Part shown: in pieces, positions 27,719 to 37,235 of the stretch
Position numbering within the stretch: position 1 is the stretch's first letter
Layout: each line of letters opens with the position of its first letter
Source of the DNA: Spirosoma validum
GTDB lineage: Bacteria; Bacteroidota; Bacteroidia; Cytophagales; Spirosomataceae
DNA: 64,000 nucleotides
Assembly (NCBI RefSeq): GCF_014699035.1
Contig: NZ_JACXAA010000001.1
Coordinates: 248,001-312,000, forward strand
Direction: 5' to 3'
The notes under the pieces: generated by a model
Databases searched by the model: none
What the model saw: only the letters and a program-made list of their open reading frames with translations
What the model was told of the DNA's origin: nothing
Made by a program: the position numbers and the translations under genes

Positions 27719-28669
27719 ATGAAAATTTATCTGTCGCTTTTCGTCTGCCTTTTTACATTTTCTGCCTTCGCCCAGGATGTTTCTTACCCGCACCCGATTA
27801 AGTACATCACGTTGCGTCAGGAGCAAAAAACCATGCGAATGGCTTATATGGACGTAGCACCGGCAGGCAATCCAACTGGTAAAAGCGCGATTCTATTTCA
27901 CGGAAAGAACTTCAACGGGACGTACTGGCGGGATGTCATCAGCTTCCTGAGCAAAGCAGGGTATCGCGTTATTGTACCGGATCAGGTTGGCTGGGGTAAA
28001 TCCGATTATCCTGATTTGCACTACAGTTTCCATGCGCTGGCCGCCAACAACAAGCGCTTGCTCGACTCCCTGAAAATCAAAAACGTAACAGTCATTGCCC
28101 ACTCGATGGGTGGCATGCTGGCTACACGCTTTACATTGCTTTATCCAGAGGTTGTCAGCAAACTGATCCTGGAAAATCCGATTGGCCTAGAAGATTACCG
28201 GACGTTCGTTCCTTATTCACCCATCGACAGTTTATACAAAACAGAAGCGTCCGCTACGTATGCGTCGTATAAGAAATACCAGCAGAGCTATTATCCTGAA
28301 TGGAAACCTGAATACGAAGAATGGGTACGAGCGCAGGCGGCCGCTCTGAACGATCCACGGTTTAAGGAAATTGCCTGGGTCAATGCGCTAACGTACCAGA
28401 TGATTTATGAACAACCCGTTTGCTACGAATTCAAACACATTAGAGCACCTACATTGCTCATTATCGGTCAGGCCGACCGCACGATCGTAGGAAAAGCCCG
28501 CATTCCCAAAGATATTGTCAATCAGTATGGGCAATACCCGGAATTAGGGAAACGTACTCAGCAGCAAATTCCAGGTAGTCAGTTAGTGGCACTTCCAGGC
28601 GTTGGGCACATTCCGCATGTACAATCTCTGGAGGCTTATACAAAAGCGGTTCTGGCATTTTTGAAGTAA
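27719..28669 (+). CDS. Secreted alpha/beta hydrolase
   Basis: Predicted 316-residue alpha/beta-fold hydrolase with signal peptide (MKIYLSLFVCLFTFSAFA-Q). The oxyanion region LFHGKNFNGTYW, the nucleophile elbow AHSMGG (Ser at about 131), an acid in GQADRTIVG and the catalytic His in GVGHIPHVQ are all present, so the triad looks complete. The form fits epoxide hydrolase/haloperoxidase-type proteins; substrate unknown. The gene starts 69 bases after the DUF1223 stop, with a small weak hairpin in the gap (AACCG-GG-CGGTT at 27653-27664), so it may be read through or have its own promoter. Confidence 0.9.
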   Translation: MKIYLSLFVCLFTFSAFAQDVSYPHPIKYITLRQEQKTMRMAYMDVAPAGNPTGKSAILFHGKNFNGTYWRDVISFLSKAGYRVIVPDQVGWGKSDYPDLHYSFHALAANNKRLLDSLKIKNVTVIAHSMGGMLATRFTLLYPEVVSKLILENPIGLEDYRTFVPYSPIDSLYKTEASATYASYKKYQQSYYPEWKPEYEEWVRAQAAALNDPRFKEIAWVNALTYQMIYEQPVCYEFKHIRAPTLLIIGQADRTIVGKARIPKDIVNQYGQYPELGKRTQQQIPGSQLVALPGVGHIPHVQSLEAYTKAVLAFLK

Positions 28670-28837
28670 CAAAACAGATCAGGCGGCCGGCAAAATGAGT
28701 GTTGCTAAGGACTTTATTCAGAAATCTGAGTTTATACGTAAGCGAGGCAGAAAAATCGCCAATAGACCTTCGTAAACTTTACGCTGGGGCTCCTGCCACT
28801 ACGTATTAGTCGGAATGTAAATCGTAGATACTAAACC

Positions 28838-29239
28838 ATGAAACAACTACGCAACCTGCTACCCTTATTGCTCATAGGCACCTTGGCTGTAGCGCAAACA
28901 AAGACCACGTCGCCCGCTACGTCAACGGCCATAGTTTCTGTAATTGAGGCCGTAACGGGTAAACACTTTCTGCCCGATACGGCTTACGCAGCCCTGTCGG
29001 AGGAGGACGAAACCCTATTAGCCAAAGAACCCGTCGCGAACTGGAGTCTGCTTCAGGAATCGAAGGATATGGTTTATTCCAATCTGGTTATCGGAACGCG
29101 TTCTTACCAATTGATCGTCGTCAGACCCAGCAAGACGGGAATTCCAATCGCTACGTTGCTCCGCTTCGTTACAGCCAAGTCGAAGCCAGAACCTATCGCC
29201 CGCGGTACGTTACAGGCGAAAGAAGAAAAACCGAAATGA
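28838..29239 (+). CDS. Small secreted protein, unknown function
   Basis: Predicted 133-residue protein with a clean signal peptide (MKQLRNLLPLLLIGTLAVA-Q). The mature part is short with a Thr/Ser-rich start, an alpha-beta middle (SVIEAVTGKHFLPDTAYAAL, NLVIGTRSYQLIVVR) and a Lys/Glu-rich tail, and contains no cysteine. I do not recognise the family. It lies 168 bases after the hydrolase gene and converges on the rhamnosidase gene with only 20 bases between stop codons and no strong terminator hairpin between them. Probably an independent short gene. Confidence 0.6.
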   Translation: MKQLRNLLPLLLIGTLAVAQTKTTSPATSTAIVSVIEAVTGKHFLPDTAYAALSEEDETLLAKEPVANWSLLQESKDMVYSNLVIGTRSYQLIVVRPSKTGIPIATLLRFVTAKSKPEPIARGTLQAKEEKPK

Positions 29240-29259
29240 TCTGCTAACTGGCGCTGTTT

Positions 29260-31635
29260 TTATAAACTCACGGGCTGTTTCCCGGCTTTCAAAGAGACTG
29301 ATTTACCTTTCCAACGTAACGTACCGGTTAGGTTAGCCGGGAGCGTTACGTTACCCGTTAAGCCACCTGTCGGTGTTTTCTGAAACTGGATCGCGATTTC
29401 GCCTAACGGATGCGGCATCTTCCCATCGACAGTGGTTAAGTCGCCCAGAAAAGGTTCGATACGTACCGCTCGGAAGCCTGGTTCGCCCGGACGAATGCCG
29501 CACGTAATTGACAGAAATTCATACAAAGGCGACGCGCTCCAGGCATGGCAATCGGAACGGGTGGGTTCAGGATTTTCGGCGAAAGTCGTCAAGCCCATAG
29601 CCAGCATGTCGCGCCAGGGTTTTAGTTGCGCGACGAACTGATCGCCGAGCCCCGTTTTTTTCAGGGCTTCGAACAGATAAAATTTGAAGTAGAACGTAGC
29701 CTGGGTTAAGGACGTGTCAGCCATTGTTTTCTGTAGCAACGCCGATTGCTGGTCAATCGGTACGGCATTGGTTAGAACGGCCAGAATATTGGCGTGTTGG
29801 CTAAACGAACTCTTGTCTGGTGTATCGGCAAACAAGCCACGGCCAGCATCCCAGCATTGCGCCAAAACAGCTTTGTTTAGTCGTCGGCCCAGGTCCCGGT
29901 AGTACTCAGCACGTTCGTTCTGACCATAGTGCGCCAGCAGATCGCCCGCCCGGAAATACGTGTAGGCTTGTTGCAGGGTTAGAATGCTTGAACCGCCTTT
30001 TTTAGCGCCTGCCGGAACGCCCCCGGCAGTTTCGTCTTTCGCGTTTTTCCAGGCCGACCAATCCACAAAATTCCACCATTCCAGTGGGCCGTTCAGACCT
30101 GTTTTGGCGATACGTTGTTCATGCCAGTTCAATACGCTTAGGACGCCGGGCAGCATCGATTTCACAAAGGCGTCATCCTGTCGATGCATCCAGTAATCGT
30201 GAACCATGCAAACCCAGAACAGCGAGAACGTCGGAATCACCTGAAAATCAGCCGATGGGTACCGACTTTGGGTCAAGCCATCGTTAAAACGACTGTGGTC
30301 ATAATCCATAATGGCTTTACGCATCAGCCGGTCGTCGCCCGTTACGTAGAGCGAAATCATGGATTGAATGCGCGTATCGCCCGTGTACTGCAACTGCTCG
30401 TAGTAGGGACAATCGTAATACGTTTCGCCCGCGCAAAGCTTGGCTGTTCGCCAGCCGACGTTCCAAATCGATTTTAGGGTCGTATCACTCGCGGCAAATT
30501 GTGCTTTTTGCTCGAATGGATAGCCCGTAAATTGGCCAACCAAATCGTCCAGAACCAGCGGTTCGCCTTTCGTTTCAACCGTCAGTTGCAGATACCGATA
30601 CGTGCGAAACCAGAGCGGTCGAAACGTACGCTTATCGCTGCCATCGGCTACCAGCTGGTCATCAAATCCGCGCATGGTGCGTCCTTCAACGTCGTTCCGA
30701 TTGCCCTTTTGCCCTTTCGCGTCAATCAACGCTTCGGCATACGACAACGTAACGACGGCTCCTTTTCCCTTGCTAACGGTCAGTTCAGGATACGCATTGG
30801 TCAGATGTCCCTGATCGAGCAAAAACACAGCCTTCGTAGTAGCCGGAACCGTAACGGGCGCTTTGCCTTGCAGAAAGGCATTATCCATTTTCCCATTTTC
30901 ACTGCGTCGAACGGTTGCTAAGCGAACGGTGCCTTCCTCCATCATCGGAATGGTGCGCGGCACTAATCCCCAGTTTCCGTCCGTACCTAGTCCACGCGGT
31001 TTGGTCGGGAAGTTGAGCGGCTTGGCAGCTACCCAGGTTTTATCATCAAAATTCGGTTGCTCCCACCCCCACGGATATTGAGCGGCATCGACCCGGTCGC
31101 CGTCACCCGCAACGATGTACGTTCGAAGTTTCGGAATATCGTTTTTGATGGGCGTGTACGCCGGATTCTGGAAAATTTTCCACGTAGCGTCTGTATTTAC
31201 CACTTTTTCGGCGTCTCCATCACCCTGTAACAAGAACCCAAGCTGGTAACTCATTTGCGCAAAAGGCGCTCCCTCGCCCATGTACCACACTTGCGCGGCC
31301 AGTACGTTACGTCCGGCCTGTAAATAAGGCGCCAGATCGAGTGTTTCATAGTTCCAATTTTGCGTATCGCTGCGAGCAGGACCTAACGCTACTGATTTTC
31401 CATTCACAAACAACCGGTACCGATTATCAGCCGATACGTGCACCACAAAGCGAGTTGGTTTCTGCGCTAAATCAATGGCTTTTCGGAAGTGAAAAATACC
31501 GTATTGACGAGACGGAGCCGTTGGATGCAGAATCCAGCGGGCAGGCCAGTATTGAGAAGTCCATTTGGTGGGCGTTTGAGCGAATAGGCTGGTGGTAATC
31601 AGCAGCAGGAATGCAACGTGATAAATGCGAAACAT
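29260..31635 (-). CDS. Alpha-L-rhamnosidase, GH78-like
   Basis: Predicted 791-residue secreted glycoside hydrolase. The ATG at 31635 starts a signal peptide (MFRIYHVAFLLLITTSLFA-Q); a longer start further upstream would add 48 residues that overlap the PldA gene and is rejected. The N-terminal part has beta-sandwich segments (RYRLFVNGKSVALGPARSD, LQAGRNVLAAQVWYMGEG), and the (alpha/alpha)6 catalytic region contains the GH78 motif ETYYDCPYYEQLQYTGDTR around residue 412, an RYPSADFQVIPTFSLFW segment and a C-terminal DCHAWSASPLYEFLSI. These are typical of Bacteroidota GH78 enzymes that remove terminal rhamnose from plant glycans. There is no SusCD pair next to it, so it is not in a classical polysaccharide locus. 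Confidence 0.88.
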   Translation of the reverse strand: MFRIYHVAFLLLITTSLFAQTPTKWTSQYWPARWILHPTAPSRQYGIFHFRKAIDLAQKPTRFVVHVSADNRYRLFVNGKSVALGPARSDTQNWNYETLDLAPYLQAGRNVLAAQVWYMGEGAPFAQMSYQLGFLLQGDGDAEKVVNTDATWKIFQNPAYTPIKNDIPKLRTYIVAGDGDRVDAAQYPWGWEQPNFDDKTWVAAKPLNFPTKPRGLGTDGNWGLVPRTIPMMEEGTVRLATVRRSENGKMDNAFLQGKAPVTVPATTKAVFLLDQGHLTNAYPELTVSKGKGAVVTLSYAEALIDAKGQKGNRNDVEGRTMRGFDDQLVADGSDKRTFRPLWFRTYRYLQLTVETKGEPLVLDDLVGQFTGYPFEQKAQFAASDTTLKSIWNVGWRTAKLCAGETYYDCPYYEQLQYTGDTRIQSMISLYVTGDDRLMRKAIMDYDHSRFNDGLTQSRYPSADFQVIPTFSLFWVCMVHDYWMHRQDDAFVKSMLPGVLSVLNWHEQRIAKTGLNGPLEWWNFVDWSAWKNAKDETAGGVPAGAKKGGSSILTLQQAYTYFRAGDLLAHYGQNERAEYYRDLGRRLNKAVLAQCWDAGRGLFADTPDKSSFSQHANILAVLTNAVPIDQQSALLQKTMADTSLTQATFYFKFYLFEALKKTGLGDQFVAQLKPWRDMLAMGLTTFAENPEPTRSDCHAWSASPLYEFLSITCGIRPGEPGFRAVRIEPFLGDLTTVDGKMPHPLGEIAIQFQKTPTGGLTGNVTLPANLTGTLRWKGKSVSLKAGKQPVSL

Positions 31636-31750
31636 GATACGTACAGGAGTCAAGCGTTGCAAGATACTATGTTCGCTGCATTTGGCACTCAGAAGCAAGC
31701 GAGTTGTTATAATCCAGAAACACAATTGACTCACCAGTTCGCCTAGATTT

Positions 31751-32671
31751 TCAGAGCCAGTCAACCAGCGATACAGCAATGCCGATTGTTGTTTGTTTGT
31801 GGTTATAGTCGATCAGCGTTTCGCCATAGCCGTGCAGAATCTGAAGATCGCCACGCAGATTACCAGTTACGGGGAATGTCCAGTCGAACTGAACTTGTCC
31901 TCTGTTTTTGTCGCCCCAACGTAGCGAATGACTACCAAGCACAGAAAAAAGATGTCGTCCTGTTCGATAAATAACCGTAGCGTCGGCCCGGCCAATGTTA
32001 TCTGTTATGGCCGGATTTTCGTCGTCAGCATCGGGCAAGCGTAACCACGGACGTAGCAGCACGACCCACTTCTTTCGTTCAAAGCCAGCCTGTAAAACAA
32101 CCCGATTCCAACTTCGCGAGAGTGGTAGCGCCCGCCCGTTAGACTGATGATTCAGGGCAATTCCCAGCATTCGGGTTTTGAAACCAAGCAGCGGAAAGTC
32201 AGTAGCGAAGTTGAGAATGATCTCAGGCTCATAGTTTGTTTCCCGAAATGGGCGCGAAAACGTCGTGTTATAAACCTGCCAGTGCGATTTCTGCGTGTAA
32301 GCCACCCATAAATCACCATGTTTACCAAAGATGCCCTGAAGAACTTTGACTTTCATACTAAACTGAAAACGAGCTTCGTATTTGCCTAGAGTGATGAAGA
32401 AGGGATACGTATAATTTGGATTTTCACTAACGGGATGTTCATTCGGATCACTCGACCATCGCCCTGCCGTTACGTAGACGGGTTTATAGGGCGTGATCAG
32501 AAACGTACCTTTTTGCGTAGCCGAGTCGAGTTCCCACCGATCAGACAGAGATCGAAAGACTGCTTTTTTGTCGAACAATGGCTCTTTATCAGCCTGCGCA
32601 CACAGATCGGAATAAGAACAGCAACCAACAATAAGGGTCGTAATGCCGGCAAGTACTTGTTTACGGTTCAT
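31751..32671 (-). CDS. pldA: Outer-membrane phospholipase A (OMPLA family)
   Basis: Predicted 306-residue beta-barrel phospholipase. It carries the OMPLA signature: the segment YTQKSHWQVYNTTFSRPFRETNYEPE (residues ~125-150) and NHQSNGRALPLSRSWNR, with His175, Ser177 and Asn189 at the same spacing as the catalytic His-Ser-Asn triad of E. coli PldA. A signal peptide precedes (MNRKQVLAGITTLIVGCCS...CAQ). The barrel ends in aliphatic and aromatic residues (AVSLVDWL). It would hydrolyse acyl ester bonds of mislocalised phospholipids in the outer membrane, an established role of the family. It stands upstream of the rhamnosidase on the same strand with 115 bases between stop and start, so co-transcription is uncertain. 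Confidence 0.88.
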   Translation of the reverse strand: MNRKQVLAGITTLIVGCCSYSDLCAQADKEPLFDKKAVFRSLSDRWELDSATQKGTFLITPYKPVYVTAGRWSSDPNEHPVSENPNYTYPFFITLGKYEARFQFSMKVKVLQGIFGKHGDLWVAYTQKSHWQVYNTTFSRPFRETNYEPEIILNFATDFPLLGFKTRMLGIALNHQSNGRALPLSRSWNRVVLQAGFERKKWVVLLRPWLRLPDADDENPAITDNIGRADATVIYRTGRHLFSVLGSHSLRWGDKNRGQVQFDWTFPVTGNLRGDLQILHGYGETLIDYNHKQTTIGIAVSLVDWL

Positions 32672-32856
32672 CGACTGTACGTAGTGTTAAGTAGAGGATG
32701 CGAGAAGGTTAGTTACCAAAGTTTACCCATTTTCCACGATAACCAAGCATACCAGCCGGATAGAGAGCGTAAACCGTTTCAGTTAACACGTATGGCAATT
32801 ATTTATGACCTTCCTGTCGTAACTTTCGCACTAGATTTCCTAACATCAGTAACCGC

Positions 32857-34338
32857 ATGTATTTTCTTGGATTCGATCTCGGCAGTTCGTCTGTTAAAGC
32901 CTGTTTAATTGATGCCGACAGTGGCAAAGTTGTAGCCTCAGCTTTTTTTCCTCAACCTGAGATGGTTATTGAAGCCCCGCAACCGGGCTTCGCCGAACAA
33001 CAACCCGAAAATTGGTGGATAAACGCCTGTTTAGCCAGCAAGGCCGTGATACAACAGGCTAATATCCGACCCGAAGAGGTGAAAGCCATTGGCATTTCGT
33101 ATCAGATGCATGGTTTGGTGGTCGTTGATAAGGAATTTAACGTACTGCGCCCTTCCATTATCTGGTGCGACAGTCGGGCCGTTCCCTATGGCAATCAGGC
33201 TTTCGATGCGCTCGGTCATGACCGTACGTTGCATCACCTGCTTAACTCGCCGGGTAATTTCACAGCGGCAAAACTGGCCTGGGTAAAAGCGAATGAACCC
33301 GATGTATACGCGCAGGTGGCTCATTTCATGCTTCCCGGCGATTACCTAGCCGCTCGCATGACAGGCGACATTGTAACGACAGCATCGGGACTTTCGGAGG
33401 GTGCGTTCTGGGATTTCCAGGACAATCAACCCGCTCAATTTCTGCTCGATTATTTTGGCTTTGATTCGGGCCTTATTCCAACCATTAAACCAACATTTGC
33501 TTCTCAGGGTGAGATAACCGCATCGGCTGCGGCTGAGTTGGGCCTTGCTGCCGGAACGCCCGTTACGTATCGCGCTGGCGATCAGCCGAATAATGCCTGG
33601 TCGTTGAATGTACTGGAGCCGGGTCAGATTGCGGCTACTGCCGGAACATCGGGGGTTGTGTATGGTGTGAGTGATCAGGCTAAATACGACCCAAAATCGC
33701 GCGTCAACACGTTCCTGCACGTTAGTCATACCGCCGAAGCACCACGTTACGGTGTTTTGTTATGTGTAAACGGTACGGGCATTCTAAATAGCTGGCTTCG
33801 GAATCAGGTGATGCAACGGTCGATCAGCTACGCCGACATGAACGTACTGGCGCACGAAGCACCGATCGGGGCCGACGGTCTAATCTGTTTACCCTTTGGC
33901 AATGGCGCCGAACGGATGCTGGAAAATGCGGATTTGGGCGCGTCGTTTCATGGTCTGCAATTAACACGACACGGACTACCGCACATGATTCGGGCGGCAC
34001 AGGAGGGCATCGTCTTTGCGCTTTATTACGGTATCCAGATCATGGAAAGTGTGGGTGTAGGTCTGCAAACGATTCGGGCGGGTGAGGCTAATATGTTCCT
34101 CAGTCCTCTCTTCCGCGATACGTTGGCTAACCTCACTGGCGCAACGATTGAGCTTTACAATACCGATGGTGCTCAGGGAGCCGCTCGTGGCGCTGGCCTG
34201 GGATTGGGTCATTATAAAAACGCGCAGGAAGCCTTTACCGGCCTGCACGTAACGAAAACGATTGAGCCCGACATGCGGGCGCAGGAAGCCTATCGGGAAG
34301 CGTATGAACGGTGGCTCACGAATCTAAGTATTCATTAA
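32857..34338 (+). CDS. xylB: Xylulokinase
   Basis: Predicted 493-residue FGGY-family carbohydrate kinase that phosphorylates D-xylulose at O-5. The N-terminal ATP-binding segment FLGFDLGSSSVKACLIDADSG, the substrate-region motif ISYQMHGLVVVD, IIWCDSRAV, the catalytic Asp242 in YRAGDQPNNAWS, and the C-terminal IRAGEANMFLSPLFRDTLA with GAQGAARGAGLGLGHY are all typical. Length is normal for XylB. It is the first gene of a rightward group xylB - lipoprotein - xylA, so the pathway xylose to xylulose to xylulose 5-phosphate is encoded here without an obvious xylose transporter or regulator gene in the immediate neighbourhood. Confidence 0.95.
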   Translation: MYFLGFDLGSSSVKACLIDADSGKVVASAFFPQPEMVIEAPQPGFAEQQPENWWINACLASKAVIQQANIRPEEVKAIGISYQMHGLVVVDKEFNVLRPSIIWCDSRAVPYGNQAFDALGHDRTLHHLLNSPGNFTAAKLAWVKANEPDVYAQVAHFMLPGDYLAARMTGDIVTTASGLSEGAFWDFQDNQPAQFLLDYFGFDSGLIPTIKPTFASQGEITASAAAELGLAAGTPVTYRAGDQPNNAWSLNVLEPGQIAATAGTSGVVYGVSDQAKYDPKSRVNTFLHVSHTAEAPRYGVLLCVNGTGILNSWLRNQVMQRSISYADMNVLAHEAPIGADGLICLPFGNGAERMLENADLGASFHGLQLTRHGLPHMIRAAQEGIVFALYYGIQIMESVGVGLQTIRAGEANMFLSPLFRDTLANLTGATIELYNTDGAQGAARGAGLGLGHYKNAQEAFTGLHVTKTIEPDMRAQEAYREAYERWLTNLSIH

Positions 34339-34382
34339 TACAATTTTAAAAGCCATTCGTTATATTTATCTAAAAAAACGAT

Positions 34383-35123
34383 ATGAAAACGCTGGCTTTA
34401 TTTCTATTCTTTTCAGCGGCCTTGATGAGTTGTTCACCCAATATTCAGGTCGTTACGTTGCGGGGCTCTAATGTTCGTCCTGCCGACGAGGGATTAATAC
34501 TGGACAACGATACGTTAACGCTTCGCTACAACTTTGCCAGTGAACGCGGGGTTATGCACATTTCGTTAGTCAACAAACTCAACCGCCCCCTCTACGTTGA
34601 CTGGAAACGCTCTTCGTTCATTGTTGGCCAGGATAAGCTTGATTATTGGTATGATGTTGCCGACGTTCAACTAGAGGGTGCTACCGTCGGAAGTCGTTAT
34701 AGCCGCTATTCCGTTGGCTATCTGGGTGGAACGATCAGCAAAGAGGACATGATTAGCTTCATTCCACCACAGACGAAGCTCGATAAGCAGCAATTTGTGC
34801 TAGTACCTGATGGTCACTTAGTGTTATCTGGCCCATTTAAAACCGAGCAGGAACAATCGAATTTGATCAGCCGTAAAAAACCCATTGCCGTTAGCGTATA
34901 CAACTATTCGGCTGATAAGTCGCCCTTAACGTTTCGTAATTATCTGACTCTTTCAACCGATAAAGACTTCAAAAACGAATTCCATATTGACACAAAATTC
35001 TGGGCATCGGACGTAAAAGTGCTTCCTCGTGACCAGGTACTGTCTAATTTTAATGGTACTTATTCTGAGCCCGTTCCTTTCAAAAAGCCCGATAGTTTTT
35101 ACGTTACGTTACCGGTGCAATAA
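34383..35123 (+). CDS. SPII lipoprotein between xylB and xylA, unknown function
   Basis: Predicted 246-residue lipoprotein: signal peptide MKTLALFLFFSAA with lipobox LMSC (Cys17), then SPNIQVVTLRGSNVRP. The remainder is beta-rich, with NRPLYVDWKRSSFIVG, a Gly/Tyr/Ser-rich stretch VGSRYSRYSVGYLGG, and a LTFRNYLTLSTDKD segment. There are no cysteines after the lipobox and no catalytic motif. I do not recognise the family. It starts 44 bases after xylB and lies 210 bases before xylA on the same strand. Its location suggests co-transcription with xylB, but nothing links it to xylose chemistry. Confidence 0.7.
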   Translation: MKTLALFLFFSAALMSCSPNIQVVTLRGSNVRPADEGLILDNDTLTLRYNFASERGVMHISLVNKLNRPLYVDWKRSSFIVGQDKLDYWYDVADVQLEGATVGSRYSRYSVGYLGGTISKEDMISFIPPQTKLDKQQFVLVPDGHLVLSGPFKTEQEQSNLISRKKPIAVSVYNYSADKSPLTFRNYLTLSTDKDFKNEFHIDTKFWASDVKVLPRDQVLSNFNGTYSEPVPFKKPDSFYVTLPVQ

Positions 35124-35333
35124 CCCCGTTCCTATTGATGTGGCCTACCCTGTCTTGCCTGGTTATGCTGTAAGGCCTGCTCTACGGTGCGTTATTTGTC
35201 TACCAGGTAAATTTCTATCGTTCATTGTGGAAAAGTTCACCCGGATGCCCGCGAATGACTTTGCCAGTAAAGCGAAGAAAGAATTACCTTTAACTTTCTT
35301 TTCAATTATACCAATTCCTCAATTCCCATTTTC

Positions 35334-36674
35334 ATGTCTGATATAAAATTAACCCTTGGCGAGAAAACCTACTTTCCGTTCCTGGAGAAACCTGTTCAGT
35401 ACGAGGGGCGCGAATCTGATAATCCAATGGCATTTAAATTCTATGATGCCAATCGTCCTATTTTGGGGAAACCCATGAAAGACCTATTCCGCTTTGCTAC
35501 GGCCTACTGGCATACGTTCTGCGGAACCGGCGCTGATCCCTTTGGTCCGGGCGTCAAGCATTTTCCATGGGACGCCAATACTGACCATCTGGCAGCGGCT
35601 CATGATAAAATGGATGCGGCTTTCGAGTTCATCACGAAAATAGGCATGGAATTTTACTGCTTTCACGATGTCGACGTAGCGCCCGAAGGAAACTCCAATG
35701 CCGAATTTGAAAAGAACTTCCGCGCCATTGTTGACTATGCGAAGCAGAAGCAAGCTGCCAGTGGCGTAAAACTTTTGTGGGGAACGGCCAATCTGTTTTC
35801 GCACGAGCGGTACATGAATGGCGCGTCTACGAACCCTGATTTCCACGTACTGGCGCACGGCGGCTGGCAGGTAAAAAATGCCATTGACGCGACCATCGAG
35901 TTGGGCGGTTCGGGCTATACGTTCTGGGGAGGTCGCGAAGGCTACATGTCGCTGCTGAACACGAACATGAAGCGGGAAACGGAACATTTGGGCAAATTCC
36001 TGCAAATCAGCCGTGATTATGCGCGTAAGCAGGGGTTCAAAGGGTCGTTCTACATTGAGCCGAAGCCAATGGAGCCAACCAAGCATCAGTACGATTTCGA
36101 TGCGGCAACCGTTGTCGGCTTCCTGAATCGGTACGGTCTGCAAGATGATTTTGAGTTGAATATTGAGACGAACCACGCTACGTTAGCCAACCATACTTTT
36201 GCGCATGAATTGCAGGTGGCTGCCGACAATAACATGCTGGGCAGCATCGATGCGAATCGGGGCGACTACCAAAATGGATGGGATACGGATCAATTCCCGG
36301 TAGACGTATATGAACTAACCGAAGCCATGCTGGTGATTCTGGAAGCGGGCGGGTTGAAGTCGGGTGGTGTAAACTTCGATGCCAAAACGCGCCGGAACTC
36401 AACCGACCTCGAAGACATTTTCATCGCGCACATCGGCGGCATGGATACGTTCGCACGGGCAGCCATTGCCGCTGAAGCGATCCTGAACAAATCGCAGTAT
36501 AAGAAACTACGTAGTGAACGCTACGCCAGCTACGATTCAGCCGACGGAGCGCGCTTTGAAAAAGGAGAATTAACGCTTGAAGACCTACGAGAATTTGCAC
36601 TGAAGAACGGTGAACCAAAGCAGTTGAGTGGCAAGCAGGAATTGTATGAAATGATTGTGAATCAATACATTTAG
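35334..36674 (+). CDS. xylA: Xylose isomerase
   Basis: Predicted 446-residue class II D-xylose isomerase, interconverting xylose and xylulose. The catalytic FCFHDVDV-type region is seen as [12 protein letters not shown] (around residue 104), followed by [20 protein letters not shown], the substrate and metal loop [17 protein letters not shown], the signature [16 protein letters not shown] (around 242), [13 protein letters not shown], and [18 protein letters not shown] with the metal ligands Asp and His. All are standard for XylA and length matches. It lies 210 bases after the lipoprotein gene, so it may have its own promoter; a 25-bp perfect hairpin just downstream closes the transcript. Confidence 0.97.
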   Translation: MSDIKLTLGEKTYFPFLEKPVQYEGRESDNPMAFKFYDANRPILGKPMKDLFRFATAYWHTFCGTGADPFGPGVKHFPWDANTDHLAAAHDKMDAAFEFITKIGMEFYCFHDVDVAPEGNSNAEFEKNFRAIVDYAKQKQAASGVKLLWGTANLFSHERYMNGASTNPDFHVLAHGGWQVKNAIDATIELGGSGYTFWGGREGYMSLLNTNMKRETEHLGKFLQISRDYARKQGFKGSFYIEPKPMEPTKHQYDFDAATVVGFLNRYGLQDDFELNIETNHATLANHTFAHELQVAADNNMLGSIDANRGDYQNGWDTDQFPVDVYELTEAMLVILEAGGLKSGGVNFDAKTRRNSTDLEDIFIAHIGGMDTFARAAIAAEAILNKSQYKKLRSERYASYDSADGARFEKGELTLEDLREFALKNGEPKQLSGKQELYEMIVNQYI

Positions 36675-36690
36675 ACAATAAAATACGCGA

Positions 36691-36746
36691 ACAACCCGTA
36701 TAAACGCCGACAAATCTGTTTATTTGTCGGCGTTTATACGGGTTGT
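36691..36746 (+). terminator. 25-bp perfect hairpin after xylA
   Basis: Arms 36691-36715 and 36722-36746 are perfectly complementary over 25 bp with a 6-base loop, 17 bases after the xylA stop and 29 bases before the next gene on the same strand. The stem is followed by CTGTTTATC, a short T-rich stretch. It is unusually long for an intrinsic terminator. Confidence 0.8.
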
Positions 36747-36775
36747 CTGTTTATCATCCATTTCGTTTATAATCC

Positions 36776-37231
36776 ATGAAACTTCTTTTACTACTCCTTG
36801 CCTGCCTGCCCGCTTTCGCTCAACCCAGCGACGAAGCTGCAGTGAAAACGACTATTAATCAGCTTTTTCAGGGTATGCAAAAAGCAGACTCAACGGTACT
36901 AAAAACCTTGTTTATGCCCGGTGCGCGGCTCCAAACGGTTATCAACAAACAAGGCGACGTATCGGTACGGGATGAAGCGATCTCCATGTTTATCAACTCG
37001 ATTGGTAAAGCCAAAGCCGGAACACTGGATGAACGGCTATCAGGAATGGATATTAAAATCGACGGCGAATTAGCTACCGCCTGGACGCCTTACGTTTTCT
37101 ATTTCCAGAATAAGAAAAGTCACTGTGGCGTAAATGCCTTTACGCTCGTAAAAGTGGGCGAAAGCTGGAAAATTCAGACGATTATTGATACCCGCCGAAA
37201 AGACAATTGCCCCGATCTACCCAAGCAATAG
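36776..37231 (+). CDS. Secreted NTF2-like / lumazine-binding-like protein
   Basis: Predicted 151-residue exported protein (signal peptide MKLLLLLLACLPAFA-Q). The mature sequence has the SnoaL/NTF2-like outline: an opening helix pair (DEAAVKTTINQLFQGMQKADSTVLKTLFMPGARL), a central KIDGELATAWTPYVFYF strand and a C-terminal FTLVKVGESWKIQTIIDTRR, close to putative lumazine-binding/NTF2-like proteins common in Bacteroidota. One Cys pair (SHCGV and DNCPD) may form a disulfide. No catalytic motif can be claimed. It starts 29 bases after the xylA hairpin and converges with the enoyl-CoA hydratase, leaving only 4 bases between the stops, so the two transcripts must overlap. Confidence 0.75.
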   Translation: MKLLLLLLACLPAFAQPSDEAAVKTTINQLFQGMQKADSTVLKTLFMPGARLQTVINKQGDVSVRDEAISMFINSIGKAKAGTLDERLSGMDIKIDGELATAWTPYVFYFQNKKSHCGVNAFTLVKVGESWKIQTIIDTRRKDNCPDLPKQ

Positions 37232-37235
37232 TTCG

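Noticed and set aside
35484-36176. 230-codon open frame antisense to xylA
   Set aside because: Composition is Arg-rich and without family motifs; the xylose isomerase on the other strand is beyond doubt.
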